DNA of 64,000 bases from Lewinellaceae bacterium (lineage in GTDB: Bacteria; Bacteroidota; Bacteroidia; Chitinophagales; Saprospiraceae): NCBI GenBank assembly GCA_016708875.1, contig JADJFA010000004.1:1-64000 (forward strand), read 5' to 3'. A model generated the notes under the pieces. That model did no database searches. It was not told where the DNA came from and saw only the letters and a list, made by a program, of their open reading frames with translations. The position numbers and the translations under genes are program-made. Below are positions 45,408 through 54,481 of this stretch, one piece after another. How positions within the stretch are numbered: position 1 is the stretch's first letter; each line of letters opens with the position of its first letter.

Positions 45408-46919
45408 TTAGGAGCCACAAATTTCCAGCCACGCCCTCCCCAAAAAATCCACCAGATCGCCCGCCGTCAATGCCTCCTGGCTCAAAGTGGAAGCCGCCAA
45501 ATCGCCCGCCAATCCATGTAAATAAACGCCCAATAATGCCGCCGATTTCGGCGAATATCCCTGTGCCAACAGGCCCGTGAGTATGCCAGTCAAAACATCC
45601 CCAGTGCCACCAGTAGCCATACCCGGATTGCCCGTTGAGTTGAACCAACATTCCCCATCCGGGCAAGCAATGGCTGTGTGAGCGCCTTTCAAAACGATAA
45701 CGACACCGTGTTCTTGCGCTTTAACTCGCTGTAAATCATTGCGTTCAAAGTCATTTTCAGATTTCCCAAAAAGTCGTTCAAACTCTTTTGGATGCGGACT
45801 GAGGATGGAATTTTTTGGAATTAAATCCCACCAGCCAGGATTTTCAGAAAGCAAATTCAGCGCATCTGCATCCAGCACAATAGGCTTTTCACATACTTGC
45901 AACAGTCCTTGTAAAGCCTCGGTCGTTTCCGGGGCTTTACCGATTCCAGGCCCGACTCCAATGCTATCATATCCTTGAATATCAGGCACATCTGCCCAAA
46001 ACCGTGCGCGATGATCCGGACTGGACATGGCTTCTGGTACGGAGGTTTGCAACACCAAATTGCCACATCTTGGCGCATGCACCGTCAGCAAACCCACCCC
46101 GGAACGAAGACAGGATTTTGCCGCCAACACAGCCGCGCCCATTTTTCCAAAACTTCCAGCTATCAGGAGGGCATGGCCAAAAGTGCCCTTGTGCGAGAAT
46201 TTTAGGCGCGGACGATAAAGCGCAATTGTCTCCTTTTTGGTCAAATAATGGAACGAAGATTCCATTTTGCGTTCAAAATCGAGATGAAGCCCAATACTTT
46301 CAAATGCCCAACCCCCTACCCTTTCGGCATTTTCAGGAAAGAAATAAGCCAGTTTTGGTCGCTCAAAACTGAAAGTTCTGTCTGCTTGCACGACGGCTTC
46401 GCCTACGGTATGAACATCGGCTAAAAGCCCGCTCGGCAAATCAATTGAAACCACTTCATTGGGCAAATCATTCAGATAATCAACCACTTGTGCCCATTCT
46501 CCCTTTAATGGGCCGTTCAAGCCGGAGCCAAAAAGTGCGTCAATTACCAGTGCATTGGGGGATACTGCGGGCATGTCTTTCGCGATGTTGAACCATTCGA
46601 TACTTATGTTGTCGTGTTGAGGCAGTAAAGCGATTTGTGCCTCAAAATCCGCACTTCGCTTCGCTGCAAAATCGCACACCACTACCTTCGCGTCGAATCC
46701 AAGCCAATGCAGCAGCCGGGCAACTGCCACCCCATCGCCACCATTATTCCCTGTTCCACAAAAAACAACGACAGGGCGTGTGTTGTCCGGGTAAATTTGA
46801 ACCAGCCAGTCCGTGAACACTTGCGCGGCACGGTTCATCAAATTTACCGAAGCAATCGGTTCATTTTCAATAGTATATGCGTCCCAGGCGCGGGTTTGAG
46901 CGGTAGAATATATTTTCAT
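45408..46919 (-). CDS. nnr: Bifunctional NAD(P)H-hydrate epimerase / ADP-dependent dehydratase
   Basis: 503 residues. The N-terminal epimerase domain (1 to about 215) has VVFCGTGNNGGDGVAVARLLHWLG and ALFGSGLNGPL. The C-terminal ribokinase-like dehydratase (about 225-503) has KGTFGHALLIAGSFGKMGAAVLAAKSCLRSG, SIGVGPGIG, LDADALNLL and FNSTGNPGMATGGTGDVLTGILTGLLAQG. It repairs hydrated NADH and NADPH. Full length and intact, divergent from the CoA-transferase gene across a hairpin. Confidence 0.94.
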   Translation of the reverse strand: MKIYSTAQTRAWDAYTIENEPIASVNLMNRAAQVFTDWLVQIYPDNTRPVVVFCGTGNNGGDGVAVARLLHWLGFDAKVVVCDFAAKRSADFEAQIALLPQHDNISIEWFNIAKDMPAVSPNALVIDALFGSGLNGPLKGEWAQVVDYLNDLPNEVVSIDLPSGLLADVHTVGEAVVQADRTFSFERPKLAYFFPENAERVGGWAFESIGLHLDFERKMESSFHYLTKKETIALYRPRLKFSHKGTFGHALLIAGSFGKMGAAVLAAKSCLRSGVGLLTVHAPRCGNLVLQTSVPEAMSSPDHRARFWADVPDIQGYDSIGVGPGIGKAPETTEALQGLLQVCEKPIVLDADALNLLSENPGWWDLIPKNSILSPHPKEFERLFGKSENDFERNDLQRVKAQEHGVVIVLKGAHTAIACPDGECWFNSTGNPGMATGGTGDVLTGILTGLLAQGYSPKSAALLGVYLHGLAGDLAASTLSQEALTAGDLVDFLGRAWLEICGS

Positions 46920-46924
46920 AGTCT

Positions 46925-46978
46925 GTACCCCGGAACGCTGTTCCGGTAATTTTTTCCCGGAACAGCGTTCCGGGGTAC
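46925..46978. repeat. 22-bp perfect inverted repeat between divergent genes
   Basis: Arms 46925-46946 and 46957-46978 (GTACCCCGGAACGCTGTTCCGG and complement), 10-nt loop. It ends 6 nt before the ATG of the CoA-transferase gene and starts 5 nt after the ATG of nnr, so it fills the whole divergent spacer and would lie in the 5' UTRs. It cannot be a 3' terminator. The inner word GGAACGCTGTTCC is itself nearly palindromic. Confidence 0.93.
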
Positions 46979-46984
46979 AACAAT

Positions 46985-48063
46985 ATGCAAAATCAATTTT
47001 TCAAGGGCCTAAAAGTAGTTGAATTTGCCAGTGTTTTGGCAGGGCCAGCAGTTGGGATGTTCTTCGCCGAACTCGGTGCGGAAGTCATCAAAATCGAAAA
47101 CAAAACTACCGGCGGAGATGTGACGCGCGGCTGGAAACAACCTTCAGAAGATCCTGCATCGCCCATTTCATCTTATTGGTGCAGCGTGAATTGGGGCAAA
47201 AAACACTTGTTTCTGGATCTTAACGATGCCGCTGACCGGGCACAAGCGATCACAATCGCGCTTTCGGCAGATGTTGTAATTTCAAATTTCAAACCCTCTT
47301 CCGCCCGTCGAATGGGCTTTGATTCAGACTCGCTGCGCGCTGAAAACCAAAGACTTATCTATGCTCAACTCAATTCCTATGCCGACCCGGAAGACGAAAG
47401 CCCAGCCTTGATGCAGTGCTGCAAGCCGAAGCCGGTTTTCTTTATATGAATGGGGAAGCAGACCGACCGCCTGTAAAATTGCCTGTCGCACTCATAGACA
47501 TTCTGGCTGCGCACCAACTCAAAGAAGCCATCCTCCTGGCCTTGCTCCATCGCGAGCGCACGGGCGAAGGCAGCGTCGTGACAGCCTCGCTGTTGGAATC
47601 TGCGCTTGCCTCGCTCGCCAACCAAGCAAGCAATTATCTGATGAACGGGCATATTCCGCAGCGCATGGGAACCAAACACCCGAACATCGCCCCTTACGGT
47701 GACACCTATTTGTGTGCCGACGGACAAACACTGCTTCTTGCTGTGGGAACAGAGCGGCAATTTTCCCACCTTTGCAGGGTATTAGAGTTGGAACATTTGT
47801 TGCAAAACCCTGATTTTCAAACCAATACGGCTCGGGTCAACAATCGAGGCAGCCTGAATGCATTACTAGAAGAACGAATCGAAAAAATGACCTTAAATGA
47901 TGCAATGACCAAATTTCGAACCAACGGCATCCCTGCTGGTCGAATCCGGGACATGAAATCGGTTTTTGATTTGCCCACTGCACAAGACATGATTTTAGAA
48001 GAAAAAATGGCGGATGGAACAATGACAAAACGCATGAAAACAATAGCGTTCAATATCGGTTAA
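46985..48063 (+). CDS. CaiB/BaiF-family (type III) CoA-transferase, frameshifted
   Basis: About 359 residues. N-terminal FFKGLKVVEFASVLAGPAVGMFFAELGAEVIKIE is the type III CoA-transferase signature. NWGKKHLFLDLNDAAD and SADVVISNFKPSSARRMG follow, and after the shift LQAEAGFLYMNGE ... ERTGEGSVVTASLLESALASLANQASNYL. One more T at 47409-47410 gives ESPAFDAVLQAEAG, joining both frames. It transfers CoA between carboxylic acids through an aspartyl-CoA thioester. Substrate unknown. Confidence 0.85.
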
Positions 48064-48074
48064 TGGCAATCTCG

Positions 48075-48186
48075 GTGAGCTAATCGTAGAGAACACGGAT
48101 GACACAGATTAGACACGGATTTGTCCTCTTTTAAAAAAATATCCGTGTCTAATCTGTGTCATCCGTGTTCTCTACGATAAGCTCAC
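48075..48186. repeat. 46-bp inverted repeat (acacggatgacac type)
   Basis: Arms 48075-48120 and 48141-48186 match at 45 of 46 positions, with a 20-nt loop. Each arm contains ACACGGAT/ACACAGAT words in tandem. The same words build the 45-bp-arm hairpin at 55196-55303. It lies between the CoA-transferase and mrp genes, ending 10 nt before the mrp ATG. Confidence 0.93.
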
Positions 48187-48196
48187 GATCAAAAAA

Positions 48197-49252
48197 ATGG
48201 AAAAAGAACAAATTCTCAACGCACTCCGCAATGTCCGCGACCCACAAACCGGGCGTGACATCATAACGGCAGGCATGGTGCAAGACCTTGAAATAGAGGG
48301 CAATGCCGTCAATTTTAAACTCGCGGTGCCCTCCTTGCAAATGCAGGGAAAAGCAGAACTCAACTTTGCCTGCATCGGGGCGATCGCAGAGGCTTTCCCG
48401 CAGGCGCAGGTAAATGCCCACTTCGTGGCAAAGGCAACGGATGGCATTGCACCACCGAGTTCTGTGCCTCAAATCAAACACATTATTGCCGTGGCCAGCG
48501 GCAAAGGCGGCGTGGGCAAAAGCACCGTGGCGGTCAATCTCGCTGTCGGACTCAAACAATTGGGCGCCAGAGTCGGCTTGCTCGACGCAGACGTGTACGG
48601 CCCAAGCATCCCAACCATGCTCGGCCTTGTGGGCGAGCGGCCCAAGGTGCGCGACGTGACGGGCGTGCCCAGAATGATCCCACTCGAAGCGCATGGCATC
48701 CCATGTATCAGCATTGGGTTTATCATTGAGCCGGAGCAGGCTGTGGTTTTGCGCGGGCCTCGTTTGGCGGCAATCATCAAGCAGTTTGTAAGTGAGGTGC
48801 TTTGGCCCGAACTTGACTTTCTCATCGTTGACCTACCTCCAGGCACTGGCGATGTTCAACTTACCCTTGTACAAACGGTACCCGTAACTGGCGTGGTAAT
48901 CGTCACTACGCCTCAAGACGTAGCACTGGCGGATGCTATAAAGGCCGTGAATATGTTTTTGCTTCCATCTATTGATGTCCCAATTTTGGGGGTGGTAGAA
49001 AATATGTCCTGGTTCACACCCGCAGAACTGCCTGATAACAAGTACTTTATCTTCGGACAAGGCGGCGGTAAGAAACTGGCGCGGGAAAGCAATTCTGTCC
49101 TGCTTGGTCAAATCCCATTGGTGCAAAGTGTGCGCGAGGGGGGAGACGCTGGTATGCCTGCGATTCTTCAAAACGGCAATCCGGTAGTGGCGGAAGCGTT
49201 TCTGGGAGTAGCAAAAAATGTGCTGCGGCAGGTGGGGGCTTTGGTGGGTTAA
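48197..49252 (+). CDS. Mrp/NBP35-family iron-sulfur cluster carrier ATPase
   Basis: 351 residues. An N-terminal MIP18/DUF59 domain (LNALRNVRDPQTGRDIITAGMV) is followed by a deviant Walker A P-loop VASGKGGVGKSTVAVNLAVGL, GLLDADVYGPSIP, FLIVDLPPGTGDVQLTL and VENMSWF. Family members bind and deliver Fe-S clusters (ApbC/Mrp). Cytoplasmic. The next gene starts 11 bp after its stop, so they are likely co-transcribed. Confidence 0.92.
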   Translation: MEKEQILNALRNVRDPQTGRDIITAGMVQDLEIEGNAVNFKLAVPSLQMQGKAELNFACIGAIAEAFPQAQVNAHFVAKATDGIAPPSSVPQIKHIIAVASGKGGVGKSTVAVNLAVGLKQLGARVGLLDADVYGPSIPTMLGLVGERPKVRDVTGVPRMIPLEAHGIPCISIGFIIEPEQAVVLRGPRLAAIIKQFVSEVLWPELDFLIVDLPPGTGDVQLTLVQTVPVTGVVIVTTPQDVALADAIKAVNMFLLPSIDVPILGVVENMSWFTPAELPDNKYFIFGQGGGKKLARESNSVLLGQIPLVQSVREGGDAGMPAILQNGNPVVAEAFLGVAKNVLRQVGALVG

Positions 49253-49263
49253 ATTTTACAATT

Positions 49264-49797
49264 ATGTCAACCCTTTTCCTTGACCGCGACGGTGTCATCA
49301 ATCTCCGTACCCCTGGCGAATATGTAAAAACGCCAAACGAATTCCAGCCTACTGAGGGTTTAGGAGAAGCCATGCGCCTGCTCACCGAAAAATTCGGACG
49401 CATCATGGTCGTCACGAATCAAGCGGGTGTGGGCAAGGGCCTGATGACAGCACTTGATCTCCATGCTGTGCACCAAAAAATGTACTCGGTAGTGGAGGAA
49501 GCGGGTGGTCGTATTGACCGCGTCTATTTTTGCCCGCACCGCACTGAGGCACGATGTAGCTGTAGAAAACCCGCCACAGGCATGGCTTGGCTTGCTTTGG
49601 ATGATTTCCCCGACATAGATTTTGAAGATGCCTGGATGGTAGGAGATTCAGTTTCAGACATGCAATTTGCCCAAACGCTTGGCATTCGCTCGGTGCTGAT
49701 TCGGGGGAAAATCGAAGAGGTAGATGTGCTTTCGCGGATGAAAATAGACTATCAATTCGACTCGCTCCTCGAGTTTGCCCGCTGGATTTCTTGTTAA
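49264..49797 (+). CDS. HAD-IIIA family phosphatase (GmhB-like)
   Basis: 177 residues. HAD motif I is LFLDRDGVIN, motif II VVTNQAGVGKG and motif IV MVGDSVSDMQFAQTLG. The zinc-binding loop CPHRTEARCSCRKP is characteristic of D,D-heptose 1,7-bisphosphate phosphatase and histidinol-phosphatase relatives. A role in heptose synthesis for LPS is the likeliest reading, but no other heptose gene is in view. Confidence 0.85.
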   Translation: MSTLFLDRDGVINLRTPGEYVKTPNEFQPTEGLGEAMRLLTEKFGRIMVVTNQAGVGKGLMTALDLHAVHQKMYSVVEEAGGRIDRVYFCPHRTEARCSCRKPATGMAWLALDDFPDIDFEDAWMVGDSVSDMQFAQTLGIRSVLIRGKIEEVDVLSRMKIDYQFDSLLEFARWISC

Positions 49798-49848
49798 AAT
49801 TTTTAACAATGGAAATACTGATTCCCTTAAGCCCGTTTCGGTTTTAGA

Positions 49849-49917
49849 AAGATATTGGGATATTATGATAATGGGAAATTTAGCCAAGCCGGCATCAAAT
49901 TAATATCCCAATATCTT
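49849..49917. repeat. 17-bp inverted repeat (gatattgggatatta type)
   Basis: Arms 49849-49865 and 49901-49917 are perfect, with a 35-nt loop, in the 265-bp gap between the HAD phosphatase and gldN genes. The same GATATTGGGATATT words occur at 10162-10185 and 60119-60156. Nothing else was recognised in this gap except a weak TTGTTAAAA/TTTTAACAA palindrome at its start. Confidence 0.85.
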
Positions 49918-50062
49918 AATATCCCAATTTCAACTCGCGCCCGCCGATTACAATTTATCAAGCATTCATTTTGCTGAAAACCAACGCATTGTAAGTAGGT
50001 TTCGTGTACGACGAAGCCCTGTTTTTCTATTATCATTTTTTCATTACTAAACATTCCCCGAC

Positions 50063-50929
50063 ATGACAAACCTGTTGTCAAATCGGGCAACCCGGCTATT
50101 GGGTTGCCTCGGCGGAGCCATGCTCCTTTCTGTCCATTTTGCGTTTGCGCAAGACCCCGAACCAATTGAATCATCCTCACCACTCGACGACATCACGGTA
50201 CGTGAAGTGGTTACTGACCGTTCGGTTTTGGCCTATCAACCTATCCGCGAAGCCGACATTCTGTGGGAAAAACGCATCTGGCGCGTAGTGGATGTGCGCG
50301 AGAAAATGAACCTCCCGTTCGCTGCTCCCGAATCACCACTTTTCAAAATCCTGGCCGATGCCGCCATGGCAGGCGATCTTTCCGTTTACAGCACGGAGGA
50401 CGATAAATTTAGCAAACGGCTAACACCAGCGGAAGTCCGCGGTTTGCTTTTCAAACTGGACACCATCCTTGCCTACGAGGATATGGATGGGTATGAAGAA
50501 AAATTAAAAGTCGTCGAAAATGAAACGAATTGGGAGGATGTTAAACGCTTCAGAATCAAGGAATCATGGTTTTTCGACACCAAAACCAGTACGCTTCGCA
50601 GTCGCATCCTTGGCATCGCGCCAGTGATTGATGTGCGGGACAATGAAGGGAATTTTCGTTTTGAAAAGCCATTGTTTTGGGTGTACTACCCTGCCGCCCG
50701 CCCTGTATTGGCGCGTCACAAGGCCATCACGCACGGCGAAAACTGGACGGCTAATACAACCTGGGAAGACCTTTTAGAAAAGCGGTATTTCGCTTCGTAC
50801 ATCACGAAAGAAAATAACGTGCAGGACCTGCGTTTGCAGGACATGTATAGCGGACTTGATTTGCTGATGGAATCTGACAAGATCAAGAATGAGTTGTTTG
50901 CGAGGGAGCACGATATGTGGTCTTATTAG
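50063..50929 (+). CDS. gldN: Gliding motility / T9SS protein GldN
   Basis: 288 residues. Signal peptide (LSVHFAFAQD). The GldN/PorN pattern is READILWEKRIWRVVDVREKMNLPF, then RGLLFKLDTILAY, FRIKESWFFDTKTSTLRSRILGIAP and LFWVYYPAARPVLARH. GldN is a periplasmic partner of GldK in the outer-membrane-associated ring of the type IX secretion system, which handles the type-A and type-B tails in this window. It is unusual in standing alone here rather than in gldKLMN. Confidence 0.92.
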   Translation: MTNLLSNRATRLLGCLGGAMLLSVHFAFAQDPEPIESSSPLDDITVREVVTDRSVLAYQPIREADILWEKRIWRVVDVREKMNLPFAAPESPLFKILADAAMAGDLSVYSTEDDKFSKRLTPAEVRGLLFKLDTILAYEDMDGYEEKLKVVENETNWEDVKRFRIKESWFFDTKTSTLRSRILGIAPVIDVRDNEGNFRFEKPLFWVYYPAARPVLARHKAITHGENWTANTTWEDLLEKRYFASYITKENNVQDLRLQDMYSGLDLLMESDKIKNELFAREHDMWSY

Positions 50930-50936
50930 CAGGGCT

Positions 50937-50989
50937 GTAGCGCGAAATTTATTTCGCGATAGTTAATCGCGAAATAAATTTCGCGCTAC
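50937..50989. terminator. 24-bp perfect hairpin between convergent genes
   Basis: Arms 50937-50960 and 50966-50989 (GTAGCGCGAAATTTATTTCG-type) with a 5-nt loop. It lies between gldN and the DppB-like gene; the right arm contains the DppB-like stop codon (50986-50988). It is very likely a bidirectional terminator. Confidence 0.85.
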
Positions 50990-52038
50990 GACACCCTAAC
51001 CCTCGGATCCAACCACGCATAAAGCAGGTCAGAAAGAAGATTCACCACTACAAAAACAGCCGAGGTAAACAGCACACATCCCAACACAACCGGGATGTCA
51101 AAGTTAAGCAGTGCATTCACAGTTGCATCGCCCAAACCCTTGAAATTGAACACGTTCTCCACAAAAAACGCCCCGGTAAGCAAAGCGGCAAACCAGCCCG
51201 ATATTGCCGAAACAATCGGATTGAGGGCATTGCGGAGCGCGTGTTTTACTACTACTATTTTTTGCGAAAGTCCTTTGGCTGTGGCGGTGCGCACAAAATC
51301 CTGGGAGAGCACATCGAGCATTGCGCTCCGCGTGAGTTGCGTAATAAGCGCCACCGGCCGAAGCCCTAGGGCCAGCGCTGGCAATACGAGATTCCGCCAT
51401 CGAACCTGCCACTCCCCAAAATCAGAGAGCACAAAAAGGCTGCCCTGGATTTCCAGCCCTGTCCATTCTCCCAGCGCATACCCAAACACAAGCGCAAATA
51501 ACATGGCTGCTACGTATGAAGGCAAAGAATAGCCAAACACAGAAATGACAGACACCAAATGATCGAGCCAGCTGTGCTGCTTAAGGGCTGCGACAATTCC
51601 AAAAAGCAGTCCTAAAATAGTCGCCAGAAGCATGGCCGTTCCAGCAAGCAAGGCTGTGGCCGGAATCGCATCGGCGAGGATTTCAGTGACCGGACGACCA
51701 GATTGATACGATTCGCGGAGGTAGGGGAATTTGAGTACGAGCGCATTTCCATCACTCCATGACCAAAGTGTTTGAGCCTGATATTTTCGTTGATTTTCAG
51801 GGGTTTGTGCTATAATAGAAATGGGAGAAAGATCGGACAGATACATTCCCAGTTGAACGTAAAGCGGTTGATCGAGACCCAATTCGGCCGTTTTTGCTTT
51901 AACAGTGCTTACATCGCTGCGCTGGCCAAAAGTGAGCTGTGCAGGATCTACGGGAGCAAGAAAAATAATGCCTGTGATAGTGGTCACCACCAATATCATG
52001 ACCAAAATACCATAAGCCAAACGACGAAGGGTGTACAT
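50986..52038 (-). CDS. DppB/OppB-like ABC transporter permease
   Basis: 350 residues with six membrane helices: TM1 (LAYGILVMILVVTTITGIIFLAPVDP), then a cluster (ATALLAGTAMLLATILGLLFGIVAAL ...). The permease loop RSAMLDVLSQDFVRTATAKGLSQKIVVVKHALRNALNPIVS carries the EAA-type motif. It is typical of the first permease of dipeptide/oligopeptide importers. No DppC, ATPase or binding protein is nearby, so partners must be elsewhere; cargo unknown. Confidence 0.88.
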   Translation of the reverse strand: MYTLRRLAYGILVMILVVTTITGIIFLAPVDPAQLTFGQRSDVSTVKAKTAELGLDQPLYVQLGMYLSDLSPISIIAQTPENQRKYQAQTLWSWSDGNALVLKFPYLRESYQSGRPVTEILADAIPATALLAGTAMLLATILGLLFGIVAALKQHSWLDHLVSVISVFGYSLPSYVAAMLFALVFGYALGEWTGLEIQGSLFVLSDFGEWQVRWRNLVLPALALGLRPVALITQLTRSAMLDVLSQDFVRTATAKGLSQKIVVVKHALRNALNPIVSAISGWFAALLTGAFFVENVFNFKGLGDATVNALLNFDIPVVLGCVLFTSAVFVVVNLLSDLLYAWLDPRVRVS

Positions 52039-52212
52039 GGTAAGTGGTTGATTGGTTAATGGTGATTAGGTAAATGGTGATTGGTGACTGGTTGATTTGA
52101 GGATGGAGGGTTATACAGAACATCGGCAATCGAAATTCAAACCTCTACCTCAGCAATCATCATTCATGTATTCGTCAATCGTCAATCAAAAAAAATCTAC
52201 AATCCTTAAATA

Positions 52213-52871
52213 TCACTTCTTAAAATTCATACATCTCCAAGTCCTTGTTCCACCGTAGGGCAAATACATTGCTGCTGCTCGCCATACCAATCCGCTGAGC
52301 AGCAACCCAAGAAAGCTCCGGCCAACACATCAATCAAAAAATGTTGCACCAAAAATACTCGGGAAATGCCTACCAAAATGGCAAGCAATGCAAATAACAA
52401 GCTCCAGTGTTTGCGTTCTTTTTCAAGCATTAAAGAAAGCAAGCTGTACAACGCGAATGCTGCTGTCGTGTGACCGGAAGGAAAGCTGGTTTGTCCACGG
52501 TTCAGTGGCAGACTCGGCACCAGTATCAATTGTTCTGCTATACCCCCTTTTTCAAAATATGTAATGGGCCGGTCAATACCAATGGCGTCTTTGAGCATAT
52601 ATCCTACGGTCAACACCAGAAAGCCTACCAATGCAATAATCATCGCATATCGGGGCCGCCAGATCAAGAGCGCCAGACCAAAAACCAGATAGGCCCAGAC
52701 TTCTCCGCACTGCGTCAAAAACCGAAAGATTGAATTAAATGGTTCGTGACGCAAGTCGTTGAAAAACAACAATTCATGACTGTAAGGGACCATCATGGCA
52801 AGCACTCCGCAAAATCCAAAAAACATGGCTACAGGCACAAAAAACCAGTTGTTTTCCCAAATATATTTCAT
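52213..52871 (-). CDS. PAP2-family membrane phosphatase, frameshifted at the C-terminus
   Basis: About 218 residues with six TMs. PAP2 motifs: KDAIGIDRP (motif 1), SFPSGHTTAA (motif 2) and GISRVFLVQHFLIDVLAGA (motif 3), with the catalytic His residues. After AGAFLG the frame as read gives an unlikely cysteine-rich tail. One more T (about 52300) restores a last helix, LLLSGLVWRAAAMYLPYGG, ending at 52213. A lipid phosphatase (e.g. undecaprenyl-PP or PA) is inferred. The start overlaps the stop of lptF (ATGA). Confidence 0.82.
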
Positions 52872-54481
52872 GGAGAATCTAGCGCGATTTTTTGCTTTCG
52901 GGCAAGCCGTAGCCGGAAAAGGAACCTTTCAAGACTATCAGTGCTGAACAATTGGGAATCGTTCATCGCCTTACGCGTGACGTAGACTCCAATAAGTGCA
53001 AGTATGGCACAAGGTGTCATAGCAGCCCAAAACGGCGTCATCAAATAGGATTCGGACAATTTGCGGCAGAGGATCGCAAGGAAAACGAACGTCACAAAAA
53101 AGGTGATGGAAACAAGGATGGGGTATCCAAAACCGCCTTTGCGGATAATAGCGCCCATGGGTGCCCCGATAAAAAGGAAAATGAAGCAGATAAGCGCGAA
53201 ACTGTACTTGTTATAAAGTTCATAACCAGTTTTCGCCCATTCGAGTCGCCGGGAATTTACCTGGTTTTTGCGGGTTTCGACAACGTTTTTGCTGAGGCCG
53301 TTGCGGGTTTTTGCTTCTTTTAGTAGGGAACTTTGGTCTCGTTCGCGGAAAGTCTCAATTATGGAACTGTATTGATTGAGCGGCTTTCGAAGTTCTTGCA
53401 CGGGGAGATTGGGGCCGGAATTGGATCCTCGGTTAGGGTCTTGATTTCCCGATGCAACTTGAGCTTTTGGGCCTATGGTGCTTAATTTATTTCCCAATTT
53501 TTTGGAAGGCTTGACTGCTGGTTTGGGCGAACTGGTAATAGGTTGTGATTCAGCGGGTGGTTTGGGGGGCGGGATGGGTTGTCGTTTGATGCTGATGAGC
53601 ATGTCGCTTACCGCCAATTGACCGGTCTCATCAATTTTAGCATGGAGCGAATCAACATTTTGGCGCAATTGATTCATGCTCAACATTGTGCGTTGTGTAC
53701 TAAACCGGTCCTCATCGGTGCGCACCATTTCAAATTCGCGCATGTCCCACACTTTCGACCATGATCTGAAATTGGTCCGTATAAATGGATATCGCCTTTG
53801 TGTGGAGCTAGGTCCTTGATTCCCAGGCTCTTGGTACTGGGTGCCATGGAAGAGGTTCATCACAAAAAAACGCTTGTCAGATGTGGTGTACATCTGACCA
53901 CTGTCGGCAAGTATTTGGCTGAATTTTACCTGCCCAAGGTTGCTCTGGTCCTCAATCATCACTTCCCCAATGGTTTCTCCATCCGGGTCTTTATCCCCAA
54001 TTCGAATGACGAATTGCCGAAAATCTCCATTAAAAATGCCCTCTTCAATGGTCAGGGCAGGCTTTTGTTTGCGGATATCAAAAAGTCGGCTTTTGAACTT
54101 GAGGTTGGCAATGGGAATTAAAAAATCTGAACAGACATAGGAAAAAACCGAGATCGCGGCAGCTAATACGATCATCGCCCGCATCACCCGAATGAGTGGA
54201 ATACCGGCACTTTTCATGCTTGAAAGCTCGTATCGCTCTGCCAAGCCACCCATCACCATCACCGAAGCGATAAGCACCGCAATAGGCAATGCCATCGGGA
54301 ACACCGAAAAAGACATATAGCCCACCAGTTCTAACATGATGAAAATGCTCACCCCTTTGCCCGCAATCTCATCAATGTAAAGCCACATGATCTGAATCAC
54401 CAGCACGAACACGGCAATAAAAAACGCCACCGCGAAAGGACCGAGGGAACTGGTGAGGAGGAGCTTGTCTATTTTCTTCAT
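52868..54481 (-). CDS. LptF/LptG (YjgP/YjgQ) family permease
   Basis: 537 residues. N-terminal helices (LLLTSSLGPFAVAFFIAVFVLVIQIMWLYIDEIAGKG) are followed by a periplasmic beta-jellyroll-like region. A Pro/Ser/Lys-rich insert (about residues 300-365) precedes the C-terminal helices (YSFALICFIFLFIGAPMGAIIRKGGFG ...). The LFIGAPMGAIIRKGG motif is typical of LptF/G, which extract LPS from the inner membrane. It overlaps rpe by one base (TAATG) and the PAP2 gene by 4 bp: rpe-lptF-pap2 is one operon. Confidence 0.88.
   Translation of the reverse strand: MKKIDKLLLTSSLGPFAVAFFIAVFVLVIQIMWLYIDEIAGKGVSIFIMLELVGYMSFSVFPMALPIAVLIASVMVMGGLAERYELSSMKSAGIPLIRVMRAMIVLAAAISVFSYVCSDFLIPIANLKFKSRLFDIRKQKPALTIEEGIFNGDFRQFVIRIGDKDPDGETIGEVMIEDQSNLGQVKFSQILADSGQMYTTSDKRFFVMNLFHGTQYQEPGNQGPSSTQRRYPFIRTNFRSWSKVWDMREFEMVRTDEDRFSTQRTMLSMNQLRQNVDSLHAKIDETGQLAVSDMLISIKRQPIPPPKPPAESQPITSSPKPAVKPSKKLGNKLSTIGPKAQVASGNQDPNRGSNSGPNLPVQELRKPLNQYSSIIETFRERDQSSLLKEAKTRNGLSKNVVETRKNQVNSRRLEWAKTGYELYNKYSFALICFIFLFIGAPMGAIIRKGGFGYPILVSITFFVTFVFLAILCRKLSESYLMTPFWAAMTPCAILALIGVYVTRKAMNDSQLFSTDSLERFLFRLRLARKQKIALDSP

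Noticed and set aside
49791..49809. TTGTTAAAA/TTTTAACAA as a terminator for the HAD phosphatase gene
   Set aside because: The stem is only 9 bp of A/T and overlaps the stop codon; too weak to annotate.
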